NCBI GenBank assembly: GCA_964544365.1
Contig: CAZJCW010000009.1
Span: 1-37,382 of the forward strand
Direction: 5' to 3'
Source of the DNA: Alsobacter sp964544365
Lineage (GTDB): Bacteria > Pseudomonadota > Alphaproteobacteria > Rhizobiales > Beijerinckiaceae
DNA: 37,382 nt
In this document: positions 25,185 to 32,670 of the stretch, piece by piece
Layout of the letters: each line of letters opens with the position of its first letter
Numbering within the stretch: the first letter of the stretch is position 1
The notes under the pieces: model-generated
Told to the model about the DNA's origin: nothing
Databases searched by the model: none
The model's input: only the letters and a program-made list of their open reading frames with translations
Position numbers and translations under genes: made by a program

Positions 25185-25260
25185 GATCGGGACCCTTTCA
25201 GACTGCATCCTTCTTGCCTTGCAACCATGGTCGAGGTCCAGTCCGCTTTCCATTCGCTCT

Positions 25261-25911
25261 TCAGGAAAACGCGGCCAGGCAGGCACGGATGTCGGCCCGC
25301 AGGACGGGGAGCAGATCCCGGGCGAACCAGGGATGGCGCTTCAACCAGGCATTGTTTCGCCAGGACGGGTGGGGCAGGGGGTAGACCCCGGTGGCCGAGC
25401 GAATCGCCGCCCAGTTCTCGACGGTCTCGCCCAGCGTCCGCCCGACGAGATCGGGTCTCCCCAGCCGGGCGATATGGTAGCGCTGGGCGTGCAAGCCCAG
25501 CGCGACGACCACCGAGGCCTGCGGCAGAGCGGCGAACAGGGCATCGTGCCAGGCGGCAGCGCATTCGCGACGGGGCGGCAGGTCTGCGCCCTTGGCGTCG
25601 TAGCCGGGAAAGCAGAAGCCCATCGGCACGACCGCGAACAGGCCGTCGTCGTAGAATTCCGTGTCTGAGACGCCGAGCCATTCGCGCAACCGGACGCCCG
25701 AGGGATCGGTGAAGGGGAGGCCGCTGCCGTGGACCCGCAGACCCGGCGCCTGCCCGCAGACGAGGATTCGGGCCCGTCCTGTCCCGACCCGGACGACGGG
25801 CCTCGGCTCGTGCGGCAGGGGCCGCCCGCGTGGTCGTTCGACGCAGATGCGGCATGCCGCGATCCCGGCGAGGAGCGCGGCGAGACCGGTGGCCGATCCG
25901 GGCCCGCTCAA
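25261..25911 (-). CDS. Uracil-DNA glycosylase family protein (family 4/5-like)
   Basis: This is a DNA-repair glycosylase of 216 residues. 'CGQAPGLRVHGSGLPFTDPSG' is the motif-1 region and 'PLPHPSWRNN' the HPS motif 2. Four Cys (two in 'CRIC', then 'GFCFPG' and 'RREC' with 16 residues between) fit the 4Fe-4S cluster pattern of family 4/5 enzymes. The only start near the family N-terminus is TTG at 25911, which overlaps the stop of the upstream nuclease-like gene (ATTGA); the frame runs open to 26070, but that extension is a shadow of the nuclease gene. A rare TTG start and overlap imply re-initiation after the nuclease gene. Confidence 0.82.
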   Translation of the reverse strand: MSGPGSATGLAALLAGIAACRICVERPRGRPLPHEPRPVVRVGTGRARILVCGQAPGLRVHGSGLPFTDPSGVRLREWLGVSDTEFYDDGLFAVVPMGFCFPGYDAKGADLPPRRECAAAWHDALFAALPQASVVVALGLHAQRYHIARLGRPDLVGRTLGETVENWAAIRSATGVYPLPHPSWRNNAWLKRHPWFARDLLPVLRADIRACLAAFS

Positions 25912-26426
25912 TGGCGCGCCCTCCAGTCCGCCGGCTGCTCGAAGCGCGTGGCCCAGATGCCGCGGCGCTGGCGGCGGGCCTCGCTTTCCTCGGCTTCGTA
26001 GTCGCCGCTCGCGACGGCAAAGCCGGTCCTGACGAGTTCCCGGTTCACGTCGAGCCCGGAAACGCTGCACAGCGCGAGGCCGCGGCCATAGCGATCACGC
26101 TTGCCGATCCGGCACGTCACCTTGCCGTCGTCGAGCATCGCTGCAAGCCTGTCGCGCGCGTTCCGCCCGCAGGCGACTTCGCCCTGCGCGGCGAGGCAGG
26201 TCTGCCGAAGTTCGGGGGCGTCGAGCCCTTCCAGGCGCAATTCGACCCCGTCGAGGCGCAGGCTGTCGCCGTCGATCGCCGTCGCGCTGCCCGCAACCGT
26301 GGTGCGCGGGCGCAGGCCGTCGAGCCCGAAATACCCCACGGCGCCGGCGACGAGGCCGGCAAGCATCCCGGCCAGAAGGGCACGGAAGGGACCGCGCACA
26401 CGGCCTGCCCGGATCAGTCCGCGCAT
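25908..26426 (-). CDS. Membrane-anchored thermonuclease (SNase-like) family protein
   Basis: The 172-residue product has an N-terminal hydrophobic segment (about residues 14-33) that could anchor it or serve as a signal, followed by a staphylococcal-nuclease-like OB fold. The active-site pattern is present: R64 and D69-x-x-E72 in 'RLEGLDAPE', and 'DRYGRGLA' (R112/R115). 'ATAIDGDSLRLDG' is the usual first strand. Known relatives cut DNA or RNA with calcium outside the cytoplasm; many alphaproteobacterial ones are uncharacterised. It is the first gene of a leftward run and overlaps the glycosylase gene. It is divergent from the histidine kinase. Confidence 0.82.
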   Translation of the reverse strand: MRGLIRAGRVRGPFRALLAGMLAGLVAGAVGYFGLDGLRPRTTVAGSATAIDGDSLRLDGVELRLEGLDAPELRQTCLAAQGEVACGRNARDRLAAMLDDGKVTCRIGKRDRYGRGLALCSVSGLDVNRELVRTGFAVASGDYEAEESEARRQRRGIWATRFEQPADWRARH

Positions 26427-26540
26427 GTCCGCCGCGGTTCGATTGCGAACAATTGCAGGTATCCGATCATCCCAACGTTAACTCTTTTCGGACAAGAATG
26501 GCCATGTGGGAGCCGCGGCCCGGGGAGCCCGGCAGGGACA

Positions 26541-28103
26541 ATGACGGACCTTACGCCAGAAATCATCCAGCGCGGGCGAGGCGCCGATCCGGAGGCCGTC
26601 GCACGGCGCCGGCAGGTCAACTCGCAGTTGCGCGCGGTCCGCGAAAAGCTGACGTCGGGCTCCGGGCTCGAGCGCGCCTTCGACTACGAGTTGCTGCGCC
26701 TGTTCGCCGAAACCCAGCGCGGCAGCCTCGCGGCGATGCTGCTGTTGATCGGGGCGGTCGGCGTCACCTGCACGATCTGGCTCGACGTTCCGAAAATCCT
26801 GCTGTGGATGCTTCTGGCCATGACCGTGGCCACGAGCATGGCGCTGGTCGCGAAGCGGTTCCTCAGGCTGGACGCGGAGACCGTGTCGATCCGCAGCTGG
26901 CGGCGCGCCTTCGCGCTGTCGGCTTTGCTGCATGGCATCAGCTGGTCGACCCTGATCAACGTCCTGCTGCAGGTCAACGGCAGCGGCGCGCACACCTTCG
27001 TGCTGTTCCTGGCCCTGCTCATCACCGCCGTCACGGTGATGCTGTCGTTCAACGTCCCCCTGAGCGTCTATGCGGGAACCCTGCCGATCACCGCCGTGAT
27101 CACCGGGCACCTCATCGCCGCCCCGTCCAACCTCGAATGGACGGCGATGGTGGCGATGGCCGTCGGCGGCCAGCTCTACTTCGCGGCGCTGTCGAACCGG
27201 CTCTACTACACGACGATGGCGACGCTGGAGTTCCGCGCCGAGAAGGACGCGCTGATCGCCGAACTCGAGCAGGCCAAGGCCAATTCCGACGAGGCCAGAC
27301 GGCGGGCGGAGGAGGCCAATGTCGCGAAGTCGCACTTCCTGGCGACGATGAGCCACGAACTGCGCACGCCGCTGAACGCGATCCTCGGGTTCTCGGAGGT
27401 GATGAAGTCGGAACTGTTCGGCCAGCACCAGGTGCCGGCCTATCGCGAGTATTCCAACGACATCCACGCCTCCGGCAAGCTGCTGCTCGACATCATCAAC
27501 GAGATCCTCGACCTCTCCCGCATCGAGGCGGGCCGCTACGAGCTCAAGGAGGAGACGATCAGTCTCGTCCACATCGTCGACGACTGCCGCCACATGCTCC
27601 AGATGCGGGCGCGCTCGCGCTCGATCACCATCAAGGAGGCGGTCGAGAAGGACCTGCCGCGGCTCTGGGCCGACGAACGCGCCGTGCGCCAGATTGCGCT
27701 GAACCTGCTGTCGAACGCGATCAAGTTCACGCCGCAGGGCGGCGAGGTGACGCTGAAGGTGGGCTGGACGGCCACGGGCGGCCAGTATTTCAGCGTCAAG
27801 GACAACGGCCCCGGCATTCCGGAGGACGAGATCCCCATCGTGCTGCAGTCCTTCGGGCGCGGATCGCTGGCGATCAAGACCGCGGAGCAGGGCACCGGCC
27901 TCGGACTGCCGATCGTGAAGGGCCTCGTCGACATGCACGGCGGCACGCTGACGCTCAACTCGGTCCTGCGCCAGGGCACCGAGGTCGTCGTGACGTTCCC
28001 GGCCACGCGCGTGATGGACACGGTCGCCCCGGTCGCCACCGAGCAGGACGGCCCGCAGCCGGCCGGGCCGCAGCCGACGCTGCGCCGCCGGCGCGCGGCC
28101 TGA
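26541..28103 (+). CDS. Membrane sensor histidine kinase, PleC/PdhS-like
   Basis: This is a 520-residue kinase with six predicted membrane helices (about 62-80, 86-105, 122-145, 151-170, 173-193, 200-218), a short coiled coil, and the HisKA/HATPase core. The phospho-acceptor is H272 in 'ATMSHELRTPLNAILGFSEVM', N392 is in the N box ('NLLSNAIKFT'), and 'DNGPGIP' and 'GTGLGLPIV' are the G boxes. The H-box wording is that of the PleC/DivJ/PdhS group, which controls DivK and the cell cycle in alphaproteobacteria, but the membrane sensor has no named domain. ATG 26541 has AGGGA close upstream. No response regulator is adjacent, so its partner is encoded elsewhere. Confidence 0.9.
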   Translation: MTDLTPEIIQRGRGADPEAVARRRQVNSQLRAVREKLTSGSGLERAFDYELLRLFAETQRGSLAAMLLLIGAVGVTCTIWLDVPKILLWMLLAMTVATSMALVAKRFLRLDAETVSIRSWRRAFALSALLHGISWSTLINVLLQVNGSGAHTFVLFLALLITAVTVMLSFNVPLSVYAGTLPITAVITGHLIAAPSNLEWTAMVAMAVGGQLYFAALSNRLYYTTMATLEFRAEKDALIAELEQAKANSDEARRRAEEANVAKSHFLATMSHELRTPLNAILGFSEVMKSELFGQHQVPAYREYSNDIHASGKLLLDIINEILDLSRIEAGRYELKEETISLVHIVDDCRHMLQMRARSRSITIKEAVEKDLPRLWADERAVRQIALNLLSNAIKFTPQGGEVTLKVGWTATGGQYFSVKDNGPGIPEDEIPIVLQSFGRGSLAIKTAEQGTGLGLPIVKGLVDMHGGTLTLNSVLRQGTEVVVTFPATRVMDTVAPVATEQDGPQPAGPQPTLRRRRAA

Positions 28104-28112
28104 CGATCCGGC

Positions 28113-29138
28113 TCAGCCCTTCCCGCTCACGCCCGCCTGCGCGAACGTCGCCATGTCGCGGTGGCAGGCGACCGCGGCCTTGACCAGCCCCATCGCCAGG
28201 GCCGCGCCGCTGCCTTCGCCGAGCCGCATGCCGAGGTCGAGCAGGGGCGGCTTGCCGAGCCGCTCCAGCACCTCGCCGTGCGCGCCTTCCGCCGAGCGGT
28301 GGCCTGCGAGGCAGTGGTCGATGGCCTCGGGATCGAGCGCGTGCAGGATCGCCGCCGCCGCGGTGGCGACATAGCCGTCGAGAACGACCGGAACCCGCTG
28401 CAGCCGCGCCGCGAGGATCGCCCCGGCCATGGCGGCGATCTCACGGCCGCCGAGCCGGCGCAGAACCTCGAGCGGATCGTCGAGATGGCCCGCGTGGGTG
28501 GCCAGCGCCCGCTCCACGGCGTCGATCTTGCGGGCCAGGGCGGCATCGTCGATGCCCGTGCCGCGGCCCACGAAGCGGGCCGTGTCGCCACCGTAGAGCG
28601 CGGCGTAGATCGCTGCCGCGACGGTGGTGTTGCCGATGCCCATCTCGCCGATGCCGAGCAGGTCGGTGCCCCCGGCCATCGCCTCCATGCCGAATGCCAT
28701 GGTCGCGACGCAGCTGCGCTCGTCCAGCGCGGCTTCGGCGGTGATGTCGCCGGTCGGGATGTCGAGCGCGAGGTCGAAGACCTTGAAGCCGAGGTCATTG
28801 GCCGCGCAGATCTGGTTGATCGCCGCCCCGCCGGCGGCGAAGTTCTCCAGCATCTGCCGCGTCACCGCCTGCGGGTAGGCGGAGACGCCCTGCGCCACGA
28901 CGCCATGGTTGCCGGCGAAGACGCAGACCAGCGGCCGCGTCACCTCGGGCAACGGCTTGGCCTGCCAGCGCGCCATCCACTCGACCAGGCTTTCGAGCCG
29001 GCCCAGGCTGCCCGCAGGCTTGGTGAGCTGCGCGTCGCGCGCCCGGACGGCCGCTGCCGACCCCTCGTCGCCGGCAGGCAGGACGCCGAGAAGGTGGCGA
29101 ATGTCGTCGAATGGCAATCCGCTCGGTGTCGGGCCCAT
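28113..29138 (-). CDS. cobT: Nicotinate-nucleotide--dimethylbenzimidazole phosphoribosyltransferase
   Basis: This enzyme makes alpha-ribazole phosphate for the lower ligand of cobalamin. The 341 residues match the family length. 'LTKPAGSLGRLE', 'FAGNHGV', 'NFAAGGAAINQI' and 'GIGEMGIGNTT' are hallmark segments, and E308 in 'RLGEGSGAAL' is the catalytic base position. The ATG at 29138 begins 'MGPTPSGLPFDDIR', matching where rhizobial homologues start; in-frame ATGs at 29171 and 29186 are possible but less family-like. It ends 9 bases from the histidine kinase stop (convergent) and is divergent from cobS, the next enzyme of the same nucleotide-loop pathway. Confidence 0.95.
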   Translation of the reverse strand: MGPTPSGLPFDDIRHLLGVLPAGDEGSAAAVRARDAQLTKPAGSLGRLESLVEWMARWQAKPLPEVTRPLVCVFAGNHGVVAQGVSAYPQAVTRQMLENFAAGGAAINQICAANDLGFKVFDLALDIPTGDITAEAALDERSCVATMAFGMEAMAGGTDLLGIGEMGIGNTTVAAAIYAALYGGDTARFVGRGTGIDDAALARKIDAVERALATHAGHLDDPLEVLRRLGGREIAAMAGAILAARLQRVPVVLDGYVATAAAAILHALDPEAIDHCLAGHRSAEGAHGEVLERLGKPPLLDLGMRLGEGSGAALAMGLVKAAVACHRDMATFAQAGVSGKG

Positions 29139-29215
29139 GCCGTGCTCATGCTCCTGCGCCGCTGGATTCATGCGGCGGCTTGCCATAGCAAGCGGGGCGT
29201 GGAGCGCATAGCCCG

Positions 29216-30022
29216 ATGACCGAGCACGTCCGTCCCGAGGTTCGACCTCTCGTCGCGCTGGCGCAATGCCTGCGCTTCTACTCGCGCCTTCCGGTTCCGG
29301 CCCTGCCCGGGGAAGCGGACCCGCACGCCTTGCCGGATTTCGCGCGGATCCCGCGCATGTTGCCGCTCGCGGGCGCGATCATCGGCCTCGTCGGTGCAGC
29401 CGTGCTCGCCCTCGCCCTGCGCCTCGGCCTGCCGCCGATGGTGGCCGCCGCCGCCGCGGTGACGGCCCTCGTCGCCGCCACGGGTGCGTTTCACGAGGAT
29501 GGGCTCGCCGACACGGCGGACGGCTTCGGCGGCGGGACGACGCCCGCGCGCAAGCTCGAGATCATGACCGACAGCCGGATCGGAACCTATGGCGGTGCCG
29601 CGCTCGTTCTGTCGCTTCTGTTGCGGGTGACGCTCATCGCCAGCCTCGTCACGCTGTCCGGCGGGGCCGTCGCGGCGCTGGCGCTGGTGGCGGTGGCCGC
29701 CGTGTCGCGCGTCGCGGGTCTGGTGCCGATCTGGCTGCTGCCCAACGCCAAGCCGGACGGAAAGTCGGCCGCCGTGGGCCGGCCCGACACGGACACCATG
29801 GTGCGCGCGGCGCTGCTGGCCGCAGCGATCGCCCTGCTCCTGCTGACGCCGTCGCACGGCGTCGTCCGGACGGTCATGGTCCTTGCGGTCGCCGCCGCAG
29901 CCGCCTGGCCGGTCGTCGCCCTGTCGCGCCGGATGATCGGCGGTCAGACCGGCGACGTCGCGGGGGCCGCTCAACAGGTTTCGGAAATCGCCATGCTGGC
30001 CGCCCTCGTCGCCCGTCCGTGA
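29216..30022 (+). CDS. cobS: Adenosylcobinamide-GDP ribazoletransferase
   Basis: This is an integral-membrane cobalamin synthase (cobV in Pseudomonas naming) of 268 residues. It joins adenosylcobinamide-GDP with alpha-ribazole or its phosphate. The metal-binding signature 'FHEDGLADTADGFGGG' lies at about residues 92-107, 'KLEIMTDSRIGTYG' follows, and the C-terminal 'GGQTGDVAGAAQQ' completes the family pattern, with hydrophobic helices between. It is divergent from cobT across 77 bases, so both may share control. I see no clear cobalamin riboswitch in that short gap. Its stop codon lies inside a hairpin. Confidence 0.95.
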   Translation: MTEHVRPEVRPLVALAQCLRFYSRLPVPALPGEADPHALPDFARIPRMLPLAGAIIGLVGAAVLALALRLGLPPMVAAAAAVTALVAATGAFHEDGLADTADGFGGGTTPARKLEIMTDSRIGTYGGAALVLSLLLRVTLIASLVTLSGGAVAALALVAVAAVSRVAGLVPIWLLPNAKPDGKSAAVGRPDTDTMVRAALLAAAIALLLLTPSHGVVRTVMVLAVAAAAAWPVVALSRRMIGGQTGDVAGAAQQVSEIAMLAALVARP

Positions 30023-30052
30023 CGGGCTAGGGGCAGGGCGCGAGGGCCCGTC
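30011..30052 (+). terminator. Two alternative hairpins at the end of cobS
   Basis: GCCCGTC (30011-30017), GACGGGC (30021-30027) and GCCCGTC again (30046-30052) can pair in two mutually exclusive ways: a tight 3-base-loop hairpin that includes the cobS stop codon, or a larger 18-base-loop hairpin after it. The structure lies between convergent cobS and the permease gene and has no T-tract. Confidence 0.35.
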
Positions 30053-30056
30053 GCCG

Positions 30057-30890
30057 TCAGGTGATGATGCCGAACAGGAAGCGCAGGCAGATGATCGAGA
30101 GGAAGAGCCCGAAGGCGACCTCGAGTTTGCGCTTGGACAGCTTGTGGGCGATCTGGACGCCGATCGGAGCCGTCCAGATGCTGGTCGGAACCAGCAGCGC
30201 AGCGCCCAGCAACGAGACATAGCCGAGCGAAAGCGGCGGCAGCACATCCATCTTCGGCCAGCCGGCATAGACGTAGCCGATGGCGCCGGGGATCGAGATC
30301 AGGACGCCGAGCCCCGAGGAGGTGGCCACCGCCTGATGGATCGGGCGGCCGTAGAAGGTCATGAACAGGTTGGAGATCTGCCCGCCGCCGATGCCCATCA
30401 AGGCCGACAGCACGCCGATGACGAGGCCGAACAGCTTCATCAGCGGCCCCTTGGGCAGGTCGTCGCCGATGCGCCAGCTGTCGCGGCCGAACAGCAGCCG
30501 GATCGCGCTGGCCCCGGCCACGAGCACGAAAACCGCCTTGAACACGTCCGGCGAGGCGTAGCGCGCGGCGATGGAACCGATGACCACGCCGATCACGACC
30601 GGAACGGCCCAGACCTTGAGGATCGACAGATCGACCGCGCCCTTCGCCTTGTGGGCCCTGAAGGAGCGGATCGAGGTCGGGATGATGACCGCGAGCGACG
30701 TTCCCACCGCCAGGGGCATCCGGATGTCCTCCGGGATGCCCTGGAGCCGGAACATCTCGTAGAGCACCGGGACGATGATGGCACCGCCGCCGACGCCGAA
30801 GACGCCGGCCAGAAGACCCGTAAGGGCGCCGGCCACCAGGAGCCCGACGGCGAGAAAGACCAGCTGGGCGATGGCCACGTCCTGGAACAT
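30057..30890 (-). CDS. Sulfite exporter TauE/SafE family permease
   Basis: This is a membrane protein of 277 residues with about eight hydrophobic helices. The duplicated family signature is clear: 'GLLAGVFGVGGGAIIVPVL' in the first half and 'GVLSALMGIGGGQISNLFM' in the second. Family members carry sulfite, sulfoacetate or other anions across the inner membrane, often exporting them; the substrate here is unassigned. ATG 30890 is chosen because the first helix follows shortly and GAGG lies 11 bases upstream. The frame is open far upstream but as a shadow of the thioesterase. It lies 110 bases after the thioesterase gene on the same strand. Confidence 0.9.
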   Translation of the reverse strand: MFQDVAIAQLVFLAVGLLVAGALTGLLAGVFGVGGGAIIVPVLYEMFRLQGIPEDIRMPLAVGTSLAVIIPTSIRSFRAHKAKGAVDLSILKVWAVPVVIGVVIGSIAARYASPDVFKAVFVLVAGASAIRLLFGRDSWRIGDDLPKGPLMKLFGLVIGVLSALMGIGGGQISNLFMTFYGRPIHQAVATSSGLGVLISIPGAIGYVYAGWPKMDVLPPLSLGYVSLLGAALLVPTSIWTAPIGVQIAHKLSKRKLEVAFGLFLSIICLRFLFGIIT

Positions 30891-31000
30891 GGGGGAGGCA
30901 CCTCGTATTCGTCGGCCTCCCGGTCGAGGCGCGGCGCGCACGTGTGGGACATTTCGCGCGGCAGGGCAAGCGCCATCCCGGGCCGCCGTCCGTCGACCGA

Positions 31001-31447
31001 TCAGTCGCTCAGGGCTCCGCGGTCGCGCACGCACATGATCGTCGCCGTCATGATGGCGCAGACGCGCGATCCGGACGCGGAAATGGCGTCGACCTCGGCC
31101 GTCGCCACGCTCAGCGTTCTTCCGGCACGGACCACCTTGCCGCGCGCGACGAGGCGATCTCCGGCCGCCGGCGACAGGAGGTTGACCTTGAACTCGGCCG
31201 TCAGCACGGCGGTGCCGGGGTCCATCAGGGACAGCGCCGCATAGCCGCAGGCGCTGTCCGCGATGGTCGAGACGATGCCGGCATGGACGAAGCCGTGCTG
31301 CTGGGCCACCGCCGGCGCGACCGGCAGCTCGATGTCGACCTCTCCCGGCCCGACGCGGACGAGACGGGCGCCGATCGTTTCCATGACCGTCTGGCGCGCG
31401 AAGCTGTCGCGCACCCTGTCCTCGAAACCGTCCGGTGCCGTGCGCAT
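31001..31447 (-). CDS. PaaI family acyl-CoA thioesterase
   Basis: This is a hotdog-fold thioesterase of 148 residues. The signature 'HGFVHAGIVSTIADSACGYAA' (about residues 51-71) holds the oxyanion-hole Gly and the catalytic Asp of PaaI/4HBT-like enzymes. 'TAEFKVNLLSPAAGDRL' and 'GRTLSVATAEV' complete the fold. It would hydrolyse aryl- or acyl-CoA thioesters in the cytoplasm. A GGGGGAACGG stretch lies before the ATG. It follows dusA by 21 bases on the same strand, probably in one transcript. The functional link between the two is not obvious. Confidence 0.88.
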   Translation of the reverse strand: MRTAPDGFEDRVRDSFARQTVMETIGARLVRVGPGEVDIELPVAPAVAQQHGFVHAGIVSTIADSACGYAALSLMDPGTAVLTAEFKVNLLSPAAGDRLVARGKVVRAGRTLSVATAEVDAISASGSRVCAIMTATIMCVRDRGALSD

Positions 31448-31468
31448 CGTTCGCCGTTCCCCCGCTGT

Positions 31469-32461
31469 TCAGGCCGCCTCGGCCGCGTCGCGCCGCACGA
31501 GGGCGGCGGCTTCGCGCAGCGTCGACAGGCCGGCTCCGGGCTTGACGCCCTCGGTCGCAAGGTGGCGCCGCCACGCCCGCGCGCCGGGACGGCCGTTGAA
31601 AAGACCGAGCATGTGCCGGGTCATGGAGTGCAGGCGATAGCCTTCCGCAAGGCGATCCGACACGTAGCCCTCATAGGCGGCCAGCGCCTCGAAGGCGTCC
31701 CCGGCGGGCGGGCTTTCGCCGAACAGCTCCGCATCGACCCGCAGCAGGAGCGCGGGATCGTGATAGGCGGCGCGGCCCAGCATGGCTCCATCGACGCAGG
31801 CCAGATGCGCCTTCGCATCCTCCAGCGTCGCGATGCCGCCGTTGATCGCGACCGGAAGGTCGGGCAGCCGTGCCTTGAGGCGGTAGACGCGGCCATAGTC
31901 GAGGGGAGGCACGTCCCGGTTTTCCTTCGGCGACAGGCCCTGCAGCCACGCCTTGCGCGCGTGCACCGTCACGCCGTCGACCCCGGCGGCCACGACGGCG
32001 TCGGCCAAGGCGTCCAGCGCGGCCTCGGGATCCTGATCGTCGACGCCGATGCGGCACTTTACCGTGACGGGAATGGCGACCGCCGCCTTCATCGCGGCGA
32101 CGCAGGCCCCGACCAGGTCAGGCTCGCGCATCAGGCAGGCGCCGAAACGGCCATCCTGCACCCGGTCGGACGGACAGCCGACATTGAGATTGATCTCGTC
32201 GTAACCCTCTTCGGCGCAGATCCGCGCCGCGGCAGCCAGCGCCGCGGGGTCGGAGCCGCCCAGCTGCACCGCAACGGGGTGCTCCAGCGCGTCGAATCCG
32301 ATGATCCGTCGCCTGTCCCCGTGGAGGACCGCGCCGGTCGTGACCATTTCCGTGTAGAGCAGCGCGCGCCGCGACAGATGGCGATGGAAGGCCCGGCAGT
32401 GCCGGTCCGTCCAGTCCATCATCGGGGCGACGCTGAAGCGCCAGGCGGAGGATTCGGTCAT
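31469..32461 (-). CDS. dusA: tRNA-dihydrouridine(20/20a) synthase DusA
   Basis: This is an FMN-dependent tRNA-modifying enzyme of 330 residues that reduces U20/U20a in the D-loop. The start 'FSVAPMMDWTDRHCRAFHR' is diagnostic for DusA. 'INLNVGCPSDRVQDGRFGACLM' contains the catalytic C96, 'VTVHARKAWLQGLSPKENR' is the DusA-specific substrate loop, and 'INGGI' and 'GAMLGRAAYHDP' bind FMN. Length and motifs are complete. It is the first gene of a leftward run with the thioesterase and the TauE-like permease, and is divergent from the chemoreceptor gene. Confidence 0.96.
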   Translation of the reverse strand: MTESSAWRFSVAPMMDWTDRHCRAFHRHLSRRALLYTEMVTTGAVLHGDRRRIIGFDALEHPVAVQLGGSDPAALAAAARICAEEGYDEINLNVGCPSDRVQDGRFGACLMREPDLVGACVAAMKAAVAIPVTVKCRIGVDDQDPEAALDALADAVVAAGVDGVTVHARKAWLQGLSPKENRDVPPLDYGRVYRLKARLPDLPVAINGGIATLEDAKAHLACVDGAMLGRAAYHDPALLLRVDAELFGESPPAGDAFEALAAYEGYVSDRLAEGYRLHSMTRHMLGLFNGRPGARAWRRHLATEGVKPGAGLSTLREAAALVRRDAAEAA

Positions 32462-32601
32462 CGGAGCCTTCGGCTTTCGGTCCGGGACTTTGCGGCTTCG
32501 CGCCGCGGCAGGTCAGCCCCGTGCATCCGTTCCTCCGCGATGTGCAGCAGAAGGCTGTCGCGATCAAGTCCGGGGCCTCGCCGGTCGCCCGGCCTCTTTA
32601 T

Positions 32602-32630
32602 GTGACAGTTCAAAACATACAATTTATCAA
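32602..32630 (+). promoter_or_regulatory. Candidate promoter of the chemoreceptor gene
   Basis: GTGACA (32602-32607) matches five of six -35 bases, and TATCAA (32625-32630) lies 17 bases later with four of six -10 matches. The hexamers sit in the most AT-rich patch of the window (about 32597-32650), within the 209-base divergent region between dusA and the chemoreceptor. An alternative -10 is TACAAT at 32618-32623. Confidence 0.35.
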
Positions 32631-32670
32631 CTCATGATTGCGTAAATGACGATGCAATCTGCGGGGCGTC

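Noticed and set aside
25261..26426. Nuclease plus uracil-DNA glycosylase as a defence island
   Set aside because: Both look like household repair/secreted-type proteins beside efflux genes. There is no modification gene, no toxin-antitoxin pair, no mobile element and no codon-use shift.
26474..26495. CtrA binding site upstream of the histidine kinase (GTTAAC near 26477)
   Set aside because: Only one half of the TTAA-N7-TTAA pattern is present, so I could not support it.
29139..29215. Cobalamin riboswitch between cobT and cobS
   Set aside because: The gap is only 77 bases, too short for the aptamer, and I could not see the B12-box-like core.
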